A stretch of 6,682 nucleotides of DNA, from positions 1 to 6,682 of the forward strand of contig CANKNP010000289.1 of assembly GCA_947483545.1 (NCBI GenBank), written 5' to 3'. Positions within the stretch are counted from its first letter, which is position 1. Every line of letters begins with the position of its first letter. The notes beneath the pieces are model-generated. The model was given only the letters and a program-made list of their open reading frames with translations. It had not been told where the DNA came from and made no database searches. Origin of the DNA: Deltaproteobacteria bacterium. GTDB taxonomy: Bacteria; Myxococcota; UBA796; SXON01. This document shows positions 1 to 5,556 of this stretch, piece after piece. The position numbers and the translations under genes are program-made.

Positions 1-513
1 CCCCGCACGCATCTCGCCCCGCGCCTGCAGCCACGTCCGGAGCAGGAAGAACCCGAAGGCGCCCGGCAATCCCGGGACCAACATCGTGCAGTACGTGACC
101 GCGACAGGGATCACCTCTGCGGGTTGACCCAACGCGCGCATCGCCGGCCCGGTGAACGCGATGCACACCGCCGCGAAGGCGCTGGCCAGCATCGCGAGCA
201 CTGCTCCCCTCGCGAGCGCCCGCCCCGCCGCGCCCTCATCTCCCGCGCCCACCGCCTGCGAGACCATCGGATCCAACGCGCGCAACAGCCCCAGGAGCGG
301 CGCATACACGCTGAAGAACCACCACCCCCCCGTCGCCACCCCCGCCATCTCGACCTTTCCCACGTGCCCGACCATCACGTTGTCCGTCAGGTACATGCTG
401 ACGATCGCCATCTGGCCGAGCGCGACCGGCCATGCGAGCCCCCACTGGAGTCGCATCTCCACCCCGAGGCTGGCCGAAGGGCGCGCGAGGGCTGAGGGGT
501 TCGCGGGCGCCAT
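1..513 (-). CDS. MATE family efflux transporter, N-terminal part (cut by window edge)
   Basis: Partial gene: 171 codons from the ATG at 513 run open to the left edge, so the C-terminal half or more is missing (family members have about 450 residues). MATE proteins are inner-membrane antiporters that export drugs, dyes or metabolites using a Na+ or H+ gradient. Seen in the translation: a first hydrophobic segment at about residues 22-43 with WPVALGQ and a conserved-looking Asp44 in TDNVMVG, matching the helix-1 acidic residue of NorM-like proteins; further segments at about 57-78, 103-120 and 135-160; and the motif DPMVSQAVGAGD (81-92), typical of the family. ATG 513 is the only ATG between the upstream in-frame stop (598-600) and the first helix; no strong ribosome binding site precedes it. 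It lies 111 bp after arginase on the same strand. Substrate cannot be told. Confidence 0.86.
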   Translation of the reverse strand, partial: MAPANPSALARPSASLGVEMRLQWGLAWPVALGQMAIVSMYLTDNVMVGHVGKVEMAGVATGGWWFFSVYAPLLGLLRALDPMVSQAVGAGDEGAAGRALARGAVLAMLASAFAAVCIAFTGPAMRALGQPAEVIPVAVTYCTMLVPGLPGAFGFFLLRTWLQARGEMRAG

Positions 514-579
514 CAGCGGCGCGGGTATCGCCGGAGGGCCGGGCGCGCCGGCCCCGTGACCCGCCGAACGCCCCGGCGA

Positions 580-610
580 TGACCAGAAGTGAGTTGGTCA
601 GATCTGGTCA
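580..610. repeat. Inverted repeat between arginase and the MATE gene
   Basis: Perfect 8-bp arms TGACCAGA (580-587) and TCTGGTCA (603-610) flank a 15-nt loop. The loop contains an extra TGGTCA (595-600), so TGGTCA occurs as a direct repeat 4 bp apart and alternative pairings exist; CAGATCTG (599-606) is itself palindromic. No T-run follows on the minus strand, so it is not a standard intrinsic terminator. It could be an operator for the MATE gene or an mRNA stem-loop between two operon genes. The structure is certain; its role is a guess. Confidence 0.5.
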
Positions 611-624
611 CTCCGGCCCGATCC

Positions 625-1530
625 CTACAAAATCGTCTTGCCCAGCGCCGAGGTCAACAGCCACACCGCGAGCTTGCCGGTCCGGTTCGCGGAGTCGATG
701 ACCGGGTTCAACTCGACCATTTCGGCGCCAAGCAGCTTTCCGGTGGCCGCCGTCTTCTCACAGATGAGGTGAGACTCCCGGAACGACAGCCCCCCCGGCA
801 CCGCCGTCCCAACTCCCGGGGCGTGCTGCGGATCGACGCCGTCGAGATCAAACGACAGGTGAACACCCGCCGTCCCGGTCGTCACCCGCGAGAGCGCCTC
901 GTTGACGCACACTGCGGTCCCGCGCTCGTCCAGCTCGCTCATCGAGTAGACTCGCACGCCGGTCTCCTTCACGAGCGCCTTTTCAGTGGCGTCCACGTCC
1001 CGGGCGCCGATCACGCAGACATCCCGTGGATCCAGGGCCGGTGAGCTCCCCGCGATGGCGACGAGCTCTTTGGCACCGTGGCCGAGCAGCACGGCGAGCG
1101 GCATGCCGTGGATGTTCCCGGACGGCGACGACTCCGGCGTGTTCATGTCCGTGTGTGCATCGACCCAGAGCACGCCGACGCGCTTGCCCCGCTTGCGCCA
1201 ATACCGCGCAAGCCCGGAGATCGTGCCGATGGCCACGGAGTGATCGCCGCCGAGCACGATCGGAAAGTTGCCCGCCTCCAGCTCCCGCTCCACGTGGTCG
1301 GCCAGCTCGGCGCACACCGACACGATCTCCGCGAGGTAACGGGCGTTGGCGTCGCCGTAGGTGCTCATCTCCTGCGAGGGCACGGTGATGGCGAACGTGT
1401 GGTGGACGCGGTGGCCGAGCGCTTCCAGCTCTTGTTTCAAGCCGGCGAGGTGGATGGCGGAGGGGCCCATGTCCACGCCGCGGCGACCGGCGCCGAGGTC
1501 GAGGTGCATGTTTCCAATTACGATGTTCAT
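625..1530 (-). CDS. rocF: Arginase (ureohydrolase family)
   Basis: Cytosolic Mn2+ enzyme that hydrolyses L-arginine to L-ornithine and urea. The 301-residue product has the normal arginase length and all family signatures: RRGVDMGPSAI (16-26), GGDHS (94-98, metal-ligand His97), DAHTDMNTP (124-132, ligands Asp124, His126, Asp128) followed by SPSGNIHGMP (135-144), SFDLDGVDP (226-234, ligands Asp228 and Asp230), APGVGT and VPGG (237-247), and VELNP (272-276). The NTP plus SGN-HGMP loop is that of arginases rather than agmatinases, so arginine is the likely substrate; formiminoglutamase is less likely. I chose ATG 1530 because the protein then begins MNIVIGN, as family members do; an in-frame GTG at 1560, two bases past the preceding stop, would add 10 residues. 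It is third-from-last in the leftward gene row, between a lipoprotein and a MATE exporter. No urease or ornithine-using gene is in view, so the physiological role (nitrogen catabolism or polyamine supply) is open. Confidence 0.94.
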   Translation of the reverse strand: MNIVIGNMHLDLGAGRRGVDMGPSAIHLAGLKQELEALGHRVHHTFAITVPSQEMSTYGDANARYLAEIVSVCAELADHVERELEAGNFPIVLGGDHSVAIGTISGLARYWRKRGKRVGVLWVDAHTDMNTPESSPSGNIHGMPLAVLLGHGAKELVAIAGSSPALDPRDVCVIGARDVDATEKALVKETGVRVYSMSELDERGTAVCVNEALSRVTTGTAGVHLSFDLDGVDPQHAPGVGTAVPGGLSFRESHLICEKTAATGKLLGAEMVELNPVIDSANRTGKLAVWLLTSALGKTIL

Positions 1531-1532
1531 GT

Positions 1533-1550
1533 GCGGGGGCGTAACCCCGC
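1533..1550. repeat. Small hairpin in front of arginase
   Basis: GCGGGG and CCCCGC (minus-strand reading) form a perfect 6-bp GC stem with a 6-nt loop between the preceding lipoprotein stop (1563) and the arginase ATG (1530), ending 2 bp before that ATG. Here it would mask the only G-rich stretch that could act as a ribosome binding site, so it may temper arginase translation. If translation starts at GTG 1560 it is merely coding sequence. Significance is weak. Confidence 0.3.
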
Positions 1551-1562
1551 GAACGGGCACCC

Positions 1563-2528
1563 TCAGTCACTCGGCTCGCAACGCTCGTCCGCGCTCGCGT
1601 CCTCGATGGACTCGACCGCTGCCTCCACCTGCACAGCCTCGATCCGGTCCATCTCGAAGGCGAAGCAGCCCCAATCCCCGGACGGGCAGACGACACACTC
1701 TCCGCCGAGGTTTGCGACCACCGCGCACAGGGCGTCGATGTCCCCCGCGAGGTTTGTCTCCGCGATGGGCACGCCGTCGAGCAGGCCGCCGACACGCGCT
1801 CCCGCAAGCGCGGTCCCATCCGGCGCGATCGTGCCCCAGACCTGACCGTCGTAGAGCGTAAAGGTAGTGCCGTACGCATCGAAGGAGATGTCTCGCACGC
1901 TGGTGTCGAAGTACGGGCCGTCGAGCGCGATGCCCTGAATGTCGAAGGTTTGAGCGCACCAGTCCTGGGTATCGGCCCCCGCCGTCGCGACGGCCATCCG
2001 CATGTCCACGGTCTCGCCGTCTACATCCACCACGCCGAGGAGCAAGGTGTTGGAGAAGAAGTTTGCCGCGAGCTCCCCGACCTGGGCAGGCTCCACGGAG
2101 TGTGCGTCGGCCAGCGTGAACCCCCACGTGTACCCGTTCAAGTCCAGCCCTTCGTCGAGGGGCTCGCCGAACGCGCTCGTCCGGAAGGCGATCTCGGCGT
2201 TGCCGTGGCAGTAGTCGAGGGCGACCGTATAGTCGGTGCTGGGGGCGAGCGGGTCGGTCGGTGAATAGGAGACCACCAGCCCGTCCTCCGAGACCGACTG
2301 TACGCCCTCAAAATCGGCGACGACCTGCGCGGTGGCATCCGGCTCAGTGAGGGTGAAGCTGATGGTGTCGCGGTAGTAGACGTCCACCGCGCCCGCCTGC
2401 GGCCAGGTCTCCTGAATGGTCGTGTCACACGTCACCGGATCGGTTTGGGCGGTGTCCGTCGGCGTGGTTTCGGGTTCAGCGCAGCTTAGAAGGAGGAACA
2501 TGAGGGGGATCCTACTCCAAATACGCAT
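1563..2528 (-). CDS. Predicted lipoprotein with Big_5-like Ig domain and Cys-rich C-terminus
   Basis: The 321-residue product starts with two arginines, a hydrophobic stretch and LLLSC, a lipobox with Cys16 as the likely lipidated residue; it is therefore expected on the cell envelope. Residues 17-40 are a Thr/Asp/Pro-rich tether. Residues about 41-121 look like a Big_5/SbsA-type Ig fold: VYYRDTISFTLTEP, then PTDPLAPSTDYTVAL, then FRTSAFG. The rest (about 122-310) is a beta-rich domain I do not recognise, ending in a cluster Cys268, Cys278, Cys281, Cys288 that could form disulfides. I chose ATG 2528: it gives a proper signal peptide and overlaps the previous lipoprotein's stop by 17 bp, implying coupled translation; ATG 2501 would leave only five residues before SC, and GTG 2555 adds an unlikely leader. 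Function unknown; the Ig fold suggests binding or structure, not catalysis. Confidence 0.82.
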   Translation of the reverse strand: MRIWSRIPLMFLLLSCAEPETTPTDTAQTDPVTCDTTIQETWPQAGAVDVYYRDTISFTLTEPDATAQVVADFEGVQSVSEDGLVVSYSPTDPLAPSTDYTVALDYCHGNAEIAFRTSAFGEPLDEGLDLNGYTWGFTLADAHSVEPAQVGELAANFFSNTLLLGVVDVDGETVDMRMAVATAGADTQDWCAQTFDIQGIALDGPYFDTSVRDISFDAYGTTFTLYDGQVWGTIAPDGTALAGARVGGLLDGVPIAETNLAGDIDALCAVVANLGGECVVCPSGDWGCFAFEMDRIEAVQVEAAVESIEDASADERCEPSD

Positions 2529-3669
2529 ACCCGGACACTGAGTACAACCCCGCACCGAGCGCGGTGCCGCTGTTCCAGGTCATTGTCTGCTCGGAGCCCT
2601 GGAACCGCGTCACGGACATCAGGAAGCCCGTGTCGTCCTCGAACGTGCTCATGCGGCTGGACGACACAGTGTAGCTGCCGTCATCGGTCACTACGCAGTC
2701 GAGCGAGGTGCCGGAGAGCTCTCCGTTGGCGTCGAACCCGTTCAAGGACACCAACACAAAGTCGCCGGCCGAGCCGGTCCAGGAGACCGCGAGGCTGCTG
2801 CCCGCTGTCACCGAGCTCTCCCCGGCGAGGTCGGGGGCCGTCAGGTTGAGCGTTGCCGGCAGCGTCACATAGTCGCTCACATCGAATTCGGGGTTTGCGT
2901 CCGCCAAGTCGCTGCCGAACCCGTAGGTCTTGCCCGACTCCCACTTCTCAACGTCGCCGGCCTCGCTGTCGTAGGCGTAGCTGGCTTGGCCTTCGTCGTA
3001 CGACAGCGTCCAACTCGTACCATCAGACCTGGAGAGTTTTGATGTATCCGCCCAGCGATCCGGGGTGATACTTGTCGTGGATGTATCACATGTATCAAGG
3101 CCACTTCCCCACAGCTCCATCAGCGTGAGCTCCGTTGGAAGCACGGCGTACAGGTTTCCGCTCTCCACGTCTCCGCCCCAGTCCGGCACCTGGTAGGTCG
3201 TCAGGCTCAAGAACAGGATCCCCACGACGTTGCCCATCTGACCTGGCCAGTAGGTGTAGCTGATCTGGTCGGAGCCCCCTGCGCTGGTCACCGTCACGTC
3301 CACGGTGCCCTCGGCGTGGAAGGGGGTGGTCACCGACATGCTGTCCTTGTCTACCGCCACGATCGTGGCCGGAGAGCCATCGAACAGCACCTCCAGGTCG
3401 GTGTCCAGGAAGGTGCCGTGAATCCCGGTCTGAACGCCGCCGGTGGTCGGACCGTCCTCGGGGCTGATGTAGTCGATCCGCGGGGGAGCGGGCGTGTCCG
3501 TGTCCGTGTCCGTGTCGGAGTCTCCGTCGGTGTCGGTGTCCGAATCCCCGTCCGCGTCGGCATCCGTGTCGGCGTCTACGTCGGTGTCCGCGTCGGAGGT
3601 GTCCACGCTCTCCAGCCGCTCGTAGCAGCCGAGGGCCGAGAGCCAGACGAGCACACCCACTGCGCTCAC
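2512..3669 (-). CDS. Predicted lipoprotein with Asp/Thr repeat and IPT/TIG domain
   Basis: The 385-residue product begins with a short hydrophobic leader ending SALGC, so Cys15 is the likely lipid anchor. Residues 23-59 are almost only Asp and Thr/Ser/Ala/Gly, a highly acidic extended tether. Residues about 64-141 form an IPT/TIG domain: IDYISPEDGPTTGG, then TFLDTDLEVLFDGSPATIV, then TVDVTVTSAGGS and SYTYW. The remaining about 240 residues are Ser/Thr/Gly-rich and beta-like, with WTGSAGDFVLVSLNG (about 303-317) and a Cys followed by DDGSYTV, a layout common in secreted myxobacterial proteins. I chose GTG 3669, whose GTGA overlaps the TGA of the preceding small gene by 4 bp with GGGGA just upstream; GTG 3705 would add 12 polar residues. 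The leader lacks positive charges with this start, which is slightly odd. It is probably a surface-exposed or periplasmic binding or structural protein; exact function unknown. Confidence 0.82.
   Translation of the reverse strand: MSAVGVLVWLSALGCYERLESVDTSDADTDVDADTDADADGDSDTDTDGDSDTDTDTDTPAPPRIDYISPEDGPTTGGVQTGIHGTFLDTDLEVLFDGSPATIVAVDKDSMSVTTPFHAEGTVDVTVTSAGGSDQISYTYWPGQMGNVVGILFLSLTTYQVPDWGGDVESGNLYAVLPTELTLMELWGSGLDTCDTSTTSITPDRWADTSKLSRSDGTSWTLSYDEGQASYAYDSEAGDVEKWESGKTYGFGSDLADANPEFDVSDYVTLPATLNLTAPDLAGESSVTAGSSLAVSWTGSAGDFVLVSLNGFDANGELSGTSLDCVVTDDGSYTVSSSRMSTFEDDTGFLMSVTRFQGSEQTMTWNSGTALGAGLYSVSGYAYLE
3065..3097. repeat. Inverted and direct repeat in an AT-richer patch of the IPT lipoprotein gene
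   Basis: GTGATAC (3065-3071) and GTATCAC (3083-3089) are perfect 7-bp inverted arms around an 11-nt loop, and GTATCA recurs at 3092-3097. The surrounding stretch (about 3020-3100) is poorer in G+C than the rest of the gene and encodes Asp-Thr pairs with GATACA rather than the GACAC(G) codons used in the tether. It may be chance from Asp-Thr coding or a mark of a different origin. Confidence 0.35.
3493..3603. repeat. Degenerate hexanucleotide repeat encoding the Asp/Thr tether
   Basis: About 18 imperfect six-base units of the kind GTGTCC/GTGTCG/GCGTCG (plus strand) encode Asp-Thr, Asp-Ala and Asp-Ser pairs at residues 23-59 of the IPT lipoprotein. The run at 3494-3516 is near-perfect, the rest is degenerate. 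Units of six bases keep the frame, so gain or loss by slippage would only change tether length. Asp-Thr tethers after the lipobox are common in Myxococcota lipoproteins. Confidence 0.8.
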
Positions 3670-3947
3670 GTCCCCGGCGTGTCGAAGTTCCGGCGGTTCA
3701 TCCACTCCTGAAAGCCCTGGCCCATGCCGGTGCCGGCCCAGTTCTTGGTAAACCGGGCGACAAACACCCGATCTTCGCCGCCCACGTGGGGCTTGAGGAG
3801 GTCGCGGATCTGCGAGGCGGTGAACCGGCTCTCGATGATCCAGGCGCCCTTTGTCCGGTTGGACCAGTTGCCAAGCGCTTTCAACGCTCGCTCCAGCTCG
3901 GGGTACTCGGTGCGCGCGCTCAATTCCAGGACCACGAGGTACATCAT
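3666..3947 (-). CDS. Small Cas2/SinR-like ferredoxin-fold protein, function unknown
   Basis: The 93-residue product begins MMYLVVLELS, then EYPELERALKALGNWSNRTKGAWIIES (residues about 14-40), TASQIRDLLKPHV (43-55), EDRVFVARFTKNWAG (58-72) and a C-terminal helix QEWMNRRNF. The order strand, helix with AL-ALG-W, strand with W-IES, helix with A-QIRDLL, then D-R-FVARF-NWAG resembles small hypothetical proteins annotated SinR-like or Cas2-like, with a ferredoxin-like fold. That match is from memory of the pattern, not a search. The acidic residue that Cas2/VapD nucleases carry on strand 1 could be Glu8 (VLELS), but activity cannot be claimed. Start ATG 3947 (or adjacent ATG 3944) has GGAG nine bases upstream. 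It is the first gene of the leftward row, and its TGA overlaps the GTG of the IPT lipoprotein by 4 bp. No Cas genes or CRISPR repeats are nearby. Confidence 0.75.
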   Translation of the reverse strand: MMYLVVLELSARTEYPELERALKALGNWSNRTKGAWIIESRFTASQIRDLLKPHVGGEDRVFVARFTKNWAGTGMGQGFQEWMNRRNFDTPGT

Positions 3948-4015
3948 CTGCGGAGACTCCAAAGGGGTTGTGGGCGCCGGTAACACCGACGTGGCCGCGG
4001 GGATAGGCGCAGGCG
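3948..4015. promoter_or_regulatory. Divergent intergenic spacer (prmA operon versus leftward operon)
   Basis: The two gene rows start back to back 68 bp apart, so the promoters for at least one direction should lie here or reach into the neighbouring coding sequence. I see GGAG (3957-3960, minus strand) serving the small gene, and a GGGGAT (3999-4004) some 11 bases before prmA that is at best a weak ribosome binding site. No convincing -35/-10 pair is visible on either strand. A short CGGT-AAC-ACCG dyad lies at 3978-3988. Confidence 0.4.
3957..3960 (-). promoter_or_regulatory. Ribosome binding site of the Cas2/SinR-like gene
   Basis: GGAG on the minus strand, nine bases before ATG 3947. It decides against the upstream GTG at 3986, which has no such site and would add 13 residues in front of the first predicted beta strand. 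Confidence 0.5.
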
Positions 4016-4861
4016 ATGACAGGCTGGCACGTCTACGAGGTCGAGATCGGCCGCAAGCAGGTTCCGGAGGAGAGCCGGCGGCTCACCGGTCTGGGGGCCA
4101 CCGGGCTGCAGGAGGACGTGCTCGCGGGCACGCTCCCGGTGCTTCGGCAGCCGTGGGACAAGGGCCCGGCGCCGCGACCCGCGAAGCGAGTGGTCCTCCG
4201 CGCCTGGTTTTTGGACCGGCCCGCGGCGGAGCTCCCCGGCACGTGGAGTTTTCAACCCGAAGAAGACTGGAATGAAGGATGGAAGCATCACTTTCAGCCG
4301 GTCGTGATCTCGACGCGGTTGACCATCGCCGCCCCCTGGCACGGGCTGGCCGGCCCGGAGGTCGTGATCATCGAGCCCGGCAACGCCTTTGGGACGGGGG
4401 ATCACGTGACGACCCGGGCATGCCTGACCGCCGTCGATCGCTTCGCGAAGCCGGGGGCCACGCTGCTCGATGTCGGCTGTGGATCCGGCATCCTCGCGCT
4501 GGCAGGCGCACGGTTGGGGATGCTCGCGTATGGCAACGATCTGGATCCGGACGCCGTGCGAGCCGCGGAGGAGGCCGCGGTGATCAACCTCGTCGGCGCG
4601 ACGTTCACGACCGCGCCCTTGGGCAAACTCCCGGCGTCATTCCCGGCGAGCTTTGACGTTGTCGTGGCGAACCTGTACGCGGAGGTGCTGGCCGCGCTGG
4701 CCGGGGAGCTGCTTCGTCTGGCCGATGGGCCCATCGCCTGTGCCGGCATCCTCGCGGATCGGGCGGACCTGGTGCGGAGTGCGCTTGGAGAGCGGGAGCT
4801 GCTGGTGGACGAGACCACGGGGGATTGGACGCACCTGATTTTTGCCGGGCGAAAGGGGTGA
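4016..4861 (+). CDS. prmA: Ribosomal protein L11 methyltransferase PrmA
   Basis: SAM-dependent methyltransferase that methylates large-subunit protein L11 in the cytosol. The 281-residue product is close to the usual length (E. coli 293). The N-terminal substrate-recognition part keeps WHVYEVEI and GATGLQED (residues 4-34). The linker carries DWNEGWKHHFQPVVI (84-98). The catalytic domain has EPGNAFGTGDHVTTRACL (120-137), the SAM loop LDVGCGSGILALAGARLG (151-168), the acidic SAM-ribose motif DLDPDA (175-180), and VVVANLYAEVL (205-215), where most family members have ANILA instead of ANLYA. This small change still leaves the Asn of the catalytic motif. The start at ATG 4016 aligns with known N-termini; the ribosome binding site is weak. 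prmA is followed by rsmE with a 4-bp GTGA overlap, a pairing common in bacteria. Confidence 0.94.
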   Translation: MTGWHVYEVEIGRKQVPEESRRLTGLGATGLQEDVLAGTLPVLRQPWDKGPAPRPAKRVVLRAWFLDRPAAELPGTWSFQPEEDWNEGWKHHFQPVVISTRLTIAAPWHGLAGPEVVIIEPGNAFGTGDHVTTRACLTAVDRFAKPGATLLDVGCGSGILALAGARLGMLAYGNDLDPDAVRAAEEAAVINLVGATFTTAPLGKLPASFPASFDVVVANLYAEVLAALAGELLRLADGPIACAGILADRADLVRSALGERELLVDETTGDWTHLIFAGRKG

Positions 4862-5556
4862 ACCGCATCCTGGTGGCGCGGCCGGGGGCGGTGGGGGAGC
4901 GGATCTTCGCCGGGGAGGCGGAGAGCCACCATCTGCTCGACGTGCAGCGGGTCGCGCGGGGGCGCCGGGTGCGTGTCTCGGATGGGTCGGGCTGGCAGGC
5001 CGAGGCTGAGCTGGTGGAGGTGGCGGGGGGGAGGGCAGTGCTCCAGATCATGGCGGAGGTCCCGCGGGTGGAGGCGGCCGAGCGGGTGGTGATCCTGGGG
5101 ATGCCGAAGCCTGCGGCGTTGGAGGAGGCGCTGGTGCTGGGGACCGAGGCGGGGGCGACGGCGTTCGTGCTGGTGCGGGCGGCGCGGAGCCCGCCGGGGG
5201 AGCTGCGCGCGGAGCGGGTCGAGCGGGTGCTGCGGGCGGCGGTGACGCAGTGTGGACGGGCGGAGGTTCCGATCGTCCGGGGCCCGGTGGCGCTCTCGGA
5301 GCTGGGAGAGCTGCCGGAGCGTCGTTGGCTGGGGTCTTTGGTTTCGGCGGGAGGATCTAACAATACTGAGCCCCTCAGTTCTGTTACCCCTGATCCGGGC
5401 GCGGTGATCGCGGTGGGCCCGGAGGGGGGGTGGACGCCCGGGGAGGAGGAGACCTTGCGGGGGATGGGGTTCGCGCCGATTTCGCTCGGGCCGTACACGT
5501 TGCGGACGCCGACGGCGGTGGCGGTGGGGTTGGGGAGGTTGCTGGGCGATGCCTGA
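4858..5556 (+). CDS. rsmE: 16S rRNA (uracil1498-N3)-methyltransferase RsmE
   Basis: SPOUT-class enzyme that makes m3U1498 in helix 44 of 16S rRNA, on the assembled small subunit. The 232-residue product (E. coli 243) starts MNRILVARPG and has a PUA-like N-terminal domain with HHLLDVQRVARGRRVRVSDG (24-43). The knotted domain has EEALVLGTEAGA (79-90), AAVTQCGRAEVP (127-138), the SAM-binding GPEGGWTPGEEE (187-198) and LGPYTLRTPTA (210-220). The last motif is usually LRTETA; here Glu is replaced by Pro. Start GTG 4858 shares GTGA with the prmA stop and gives the family N-terminus; an upstream in-frame start at 4825 lies inside prmA and would add 11 odd residues. AAAGGGG abuts the GTG with no proper spacing, so translation probably depends on coupling. 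Codons for residues 166-180 form a palindromic, AT-richer patch listed separately. The stop overlaps ung by 8 bp. Confidence 0.94.
   Translation: MNRILVARPGAVGERIFAGEAESHHLLDVQRVARGRRVRVSDGSGWQAEAELVEVAGGRAVLQIMAEVPRVEAAERVVILGMPKPAALEEALVLGTEAGATAFVLVRAARSPPGELRAERVERVLRAAVTQCGRAEVPIVRGPVALSELGELPERRWLGSLVSAGGSNNTEPLSSVTPDPGAVIAVGPEGGWTPGEEETLRGMGFAPISLGPYTLRTPTAVAVGLGRLLGDA
5353..5396. repeat. Three-tier imperfect palindrome inside rsmE
   Basis: Nested arms read GGATC (5353-5357), TAACA (5358-5362) and ACTGAG (5365-5370), a CCC loop, then CTCAGT (5374-5379), TGTTA (5382-5386) and GATCC (5392-5396). The two-base gaps AT and TC face each other, and an unpaired CCCCT separates the last two right arms. 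All three arm pairs are perfect complements. It encodes residues 166-180, between the SPOUT motifs, in frame. Its codons (TCT, AAC, AAT, ACT, TCT, GTT, CCT, GAT) differ from the G/C-ending codons around it. Confidence 0.7.
5532..5538 (+). promoter_or_regulatory. Ribosome binding site of ung
   Basis: GGGGAGG, ten bases before the ung ATG at 5549 and inside the end of rsmE. It fixes the ung start, which overlaps the rsmE stop (5554-5556) by 8 bp. Confidence 0.6.

Noticed and set aside
983..1879. Minus-strand open frame overlapping arginase and a lipoprotein in another frame
   Set aside because: Arg-rich low-complexity translation; the other frame has full arginase motifs.
2491..2541. Strong AGGAGG followed by ATG (2500) on the plus strand
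   Set aside because: It opens only 13 codons, antisense to the lipoprotein signal region; AGGAGG here is the complement of a CTCCT in Leu/Ser codons and is probably incidental.
3493..3603. Regular short repeats that could suggest a CRISPR or tandem non-coding array
   Set aside because: Units are six bases, degenerate, in frame, and encode a clear Asp/Thr tether after a lipobox; there are no spacers.
3666..3947. Cas2-like protein as a sign of a CRISPR-Cas locus
   Set aside because: No cas1, effector gene or repeat-spacer array is in the window, and neighbours are lipoproteins and house-keeping genes.
5371..5390. Intrinsic terminator within rsmE
   Set aside because: The stem is not followed by a T-run on either strand and the operon continues into ung with its own overlap.
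5353..5396. Frameshift or assembly error in rsmE at the AT-richer patch
   Set aside because: The frame stays open and the GPEGG and LRT motifs after it are in the same frame as the N-terminal motifs.
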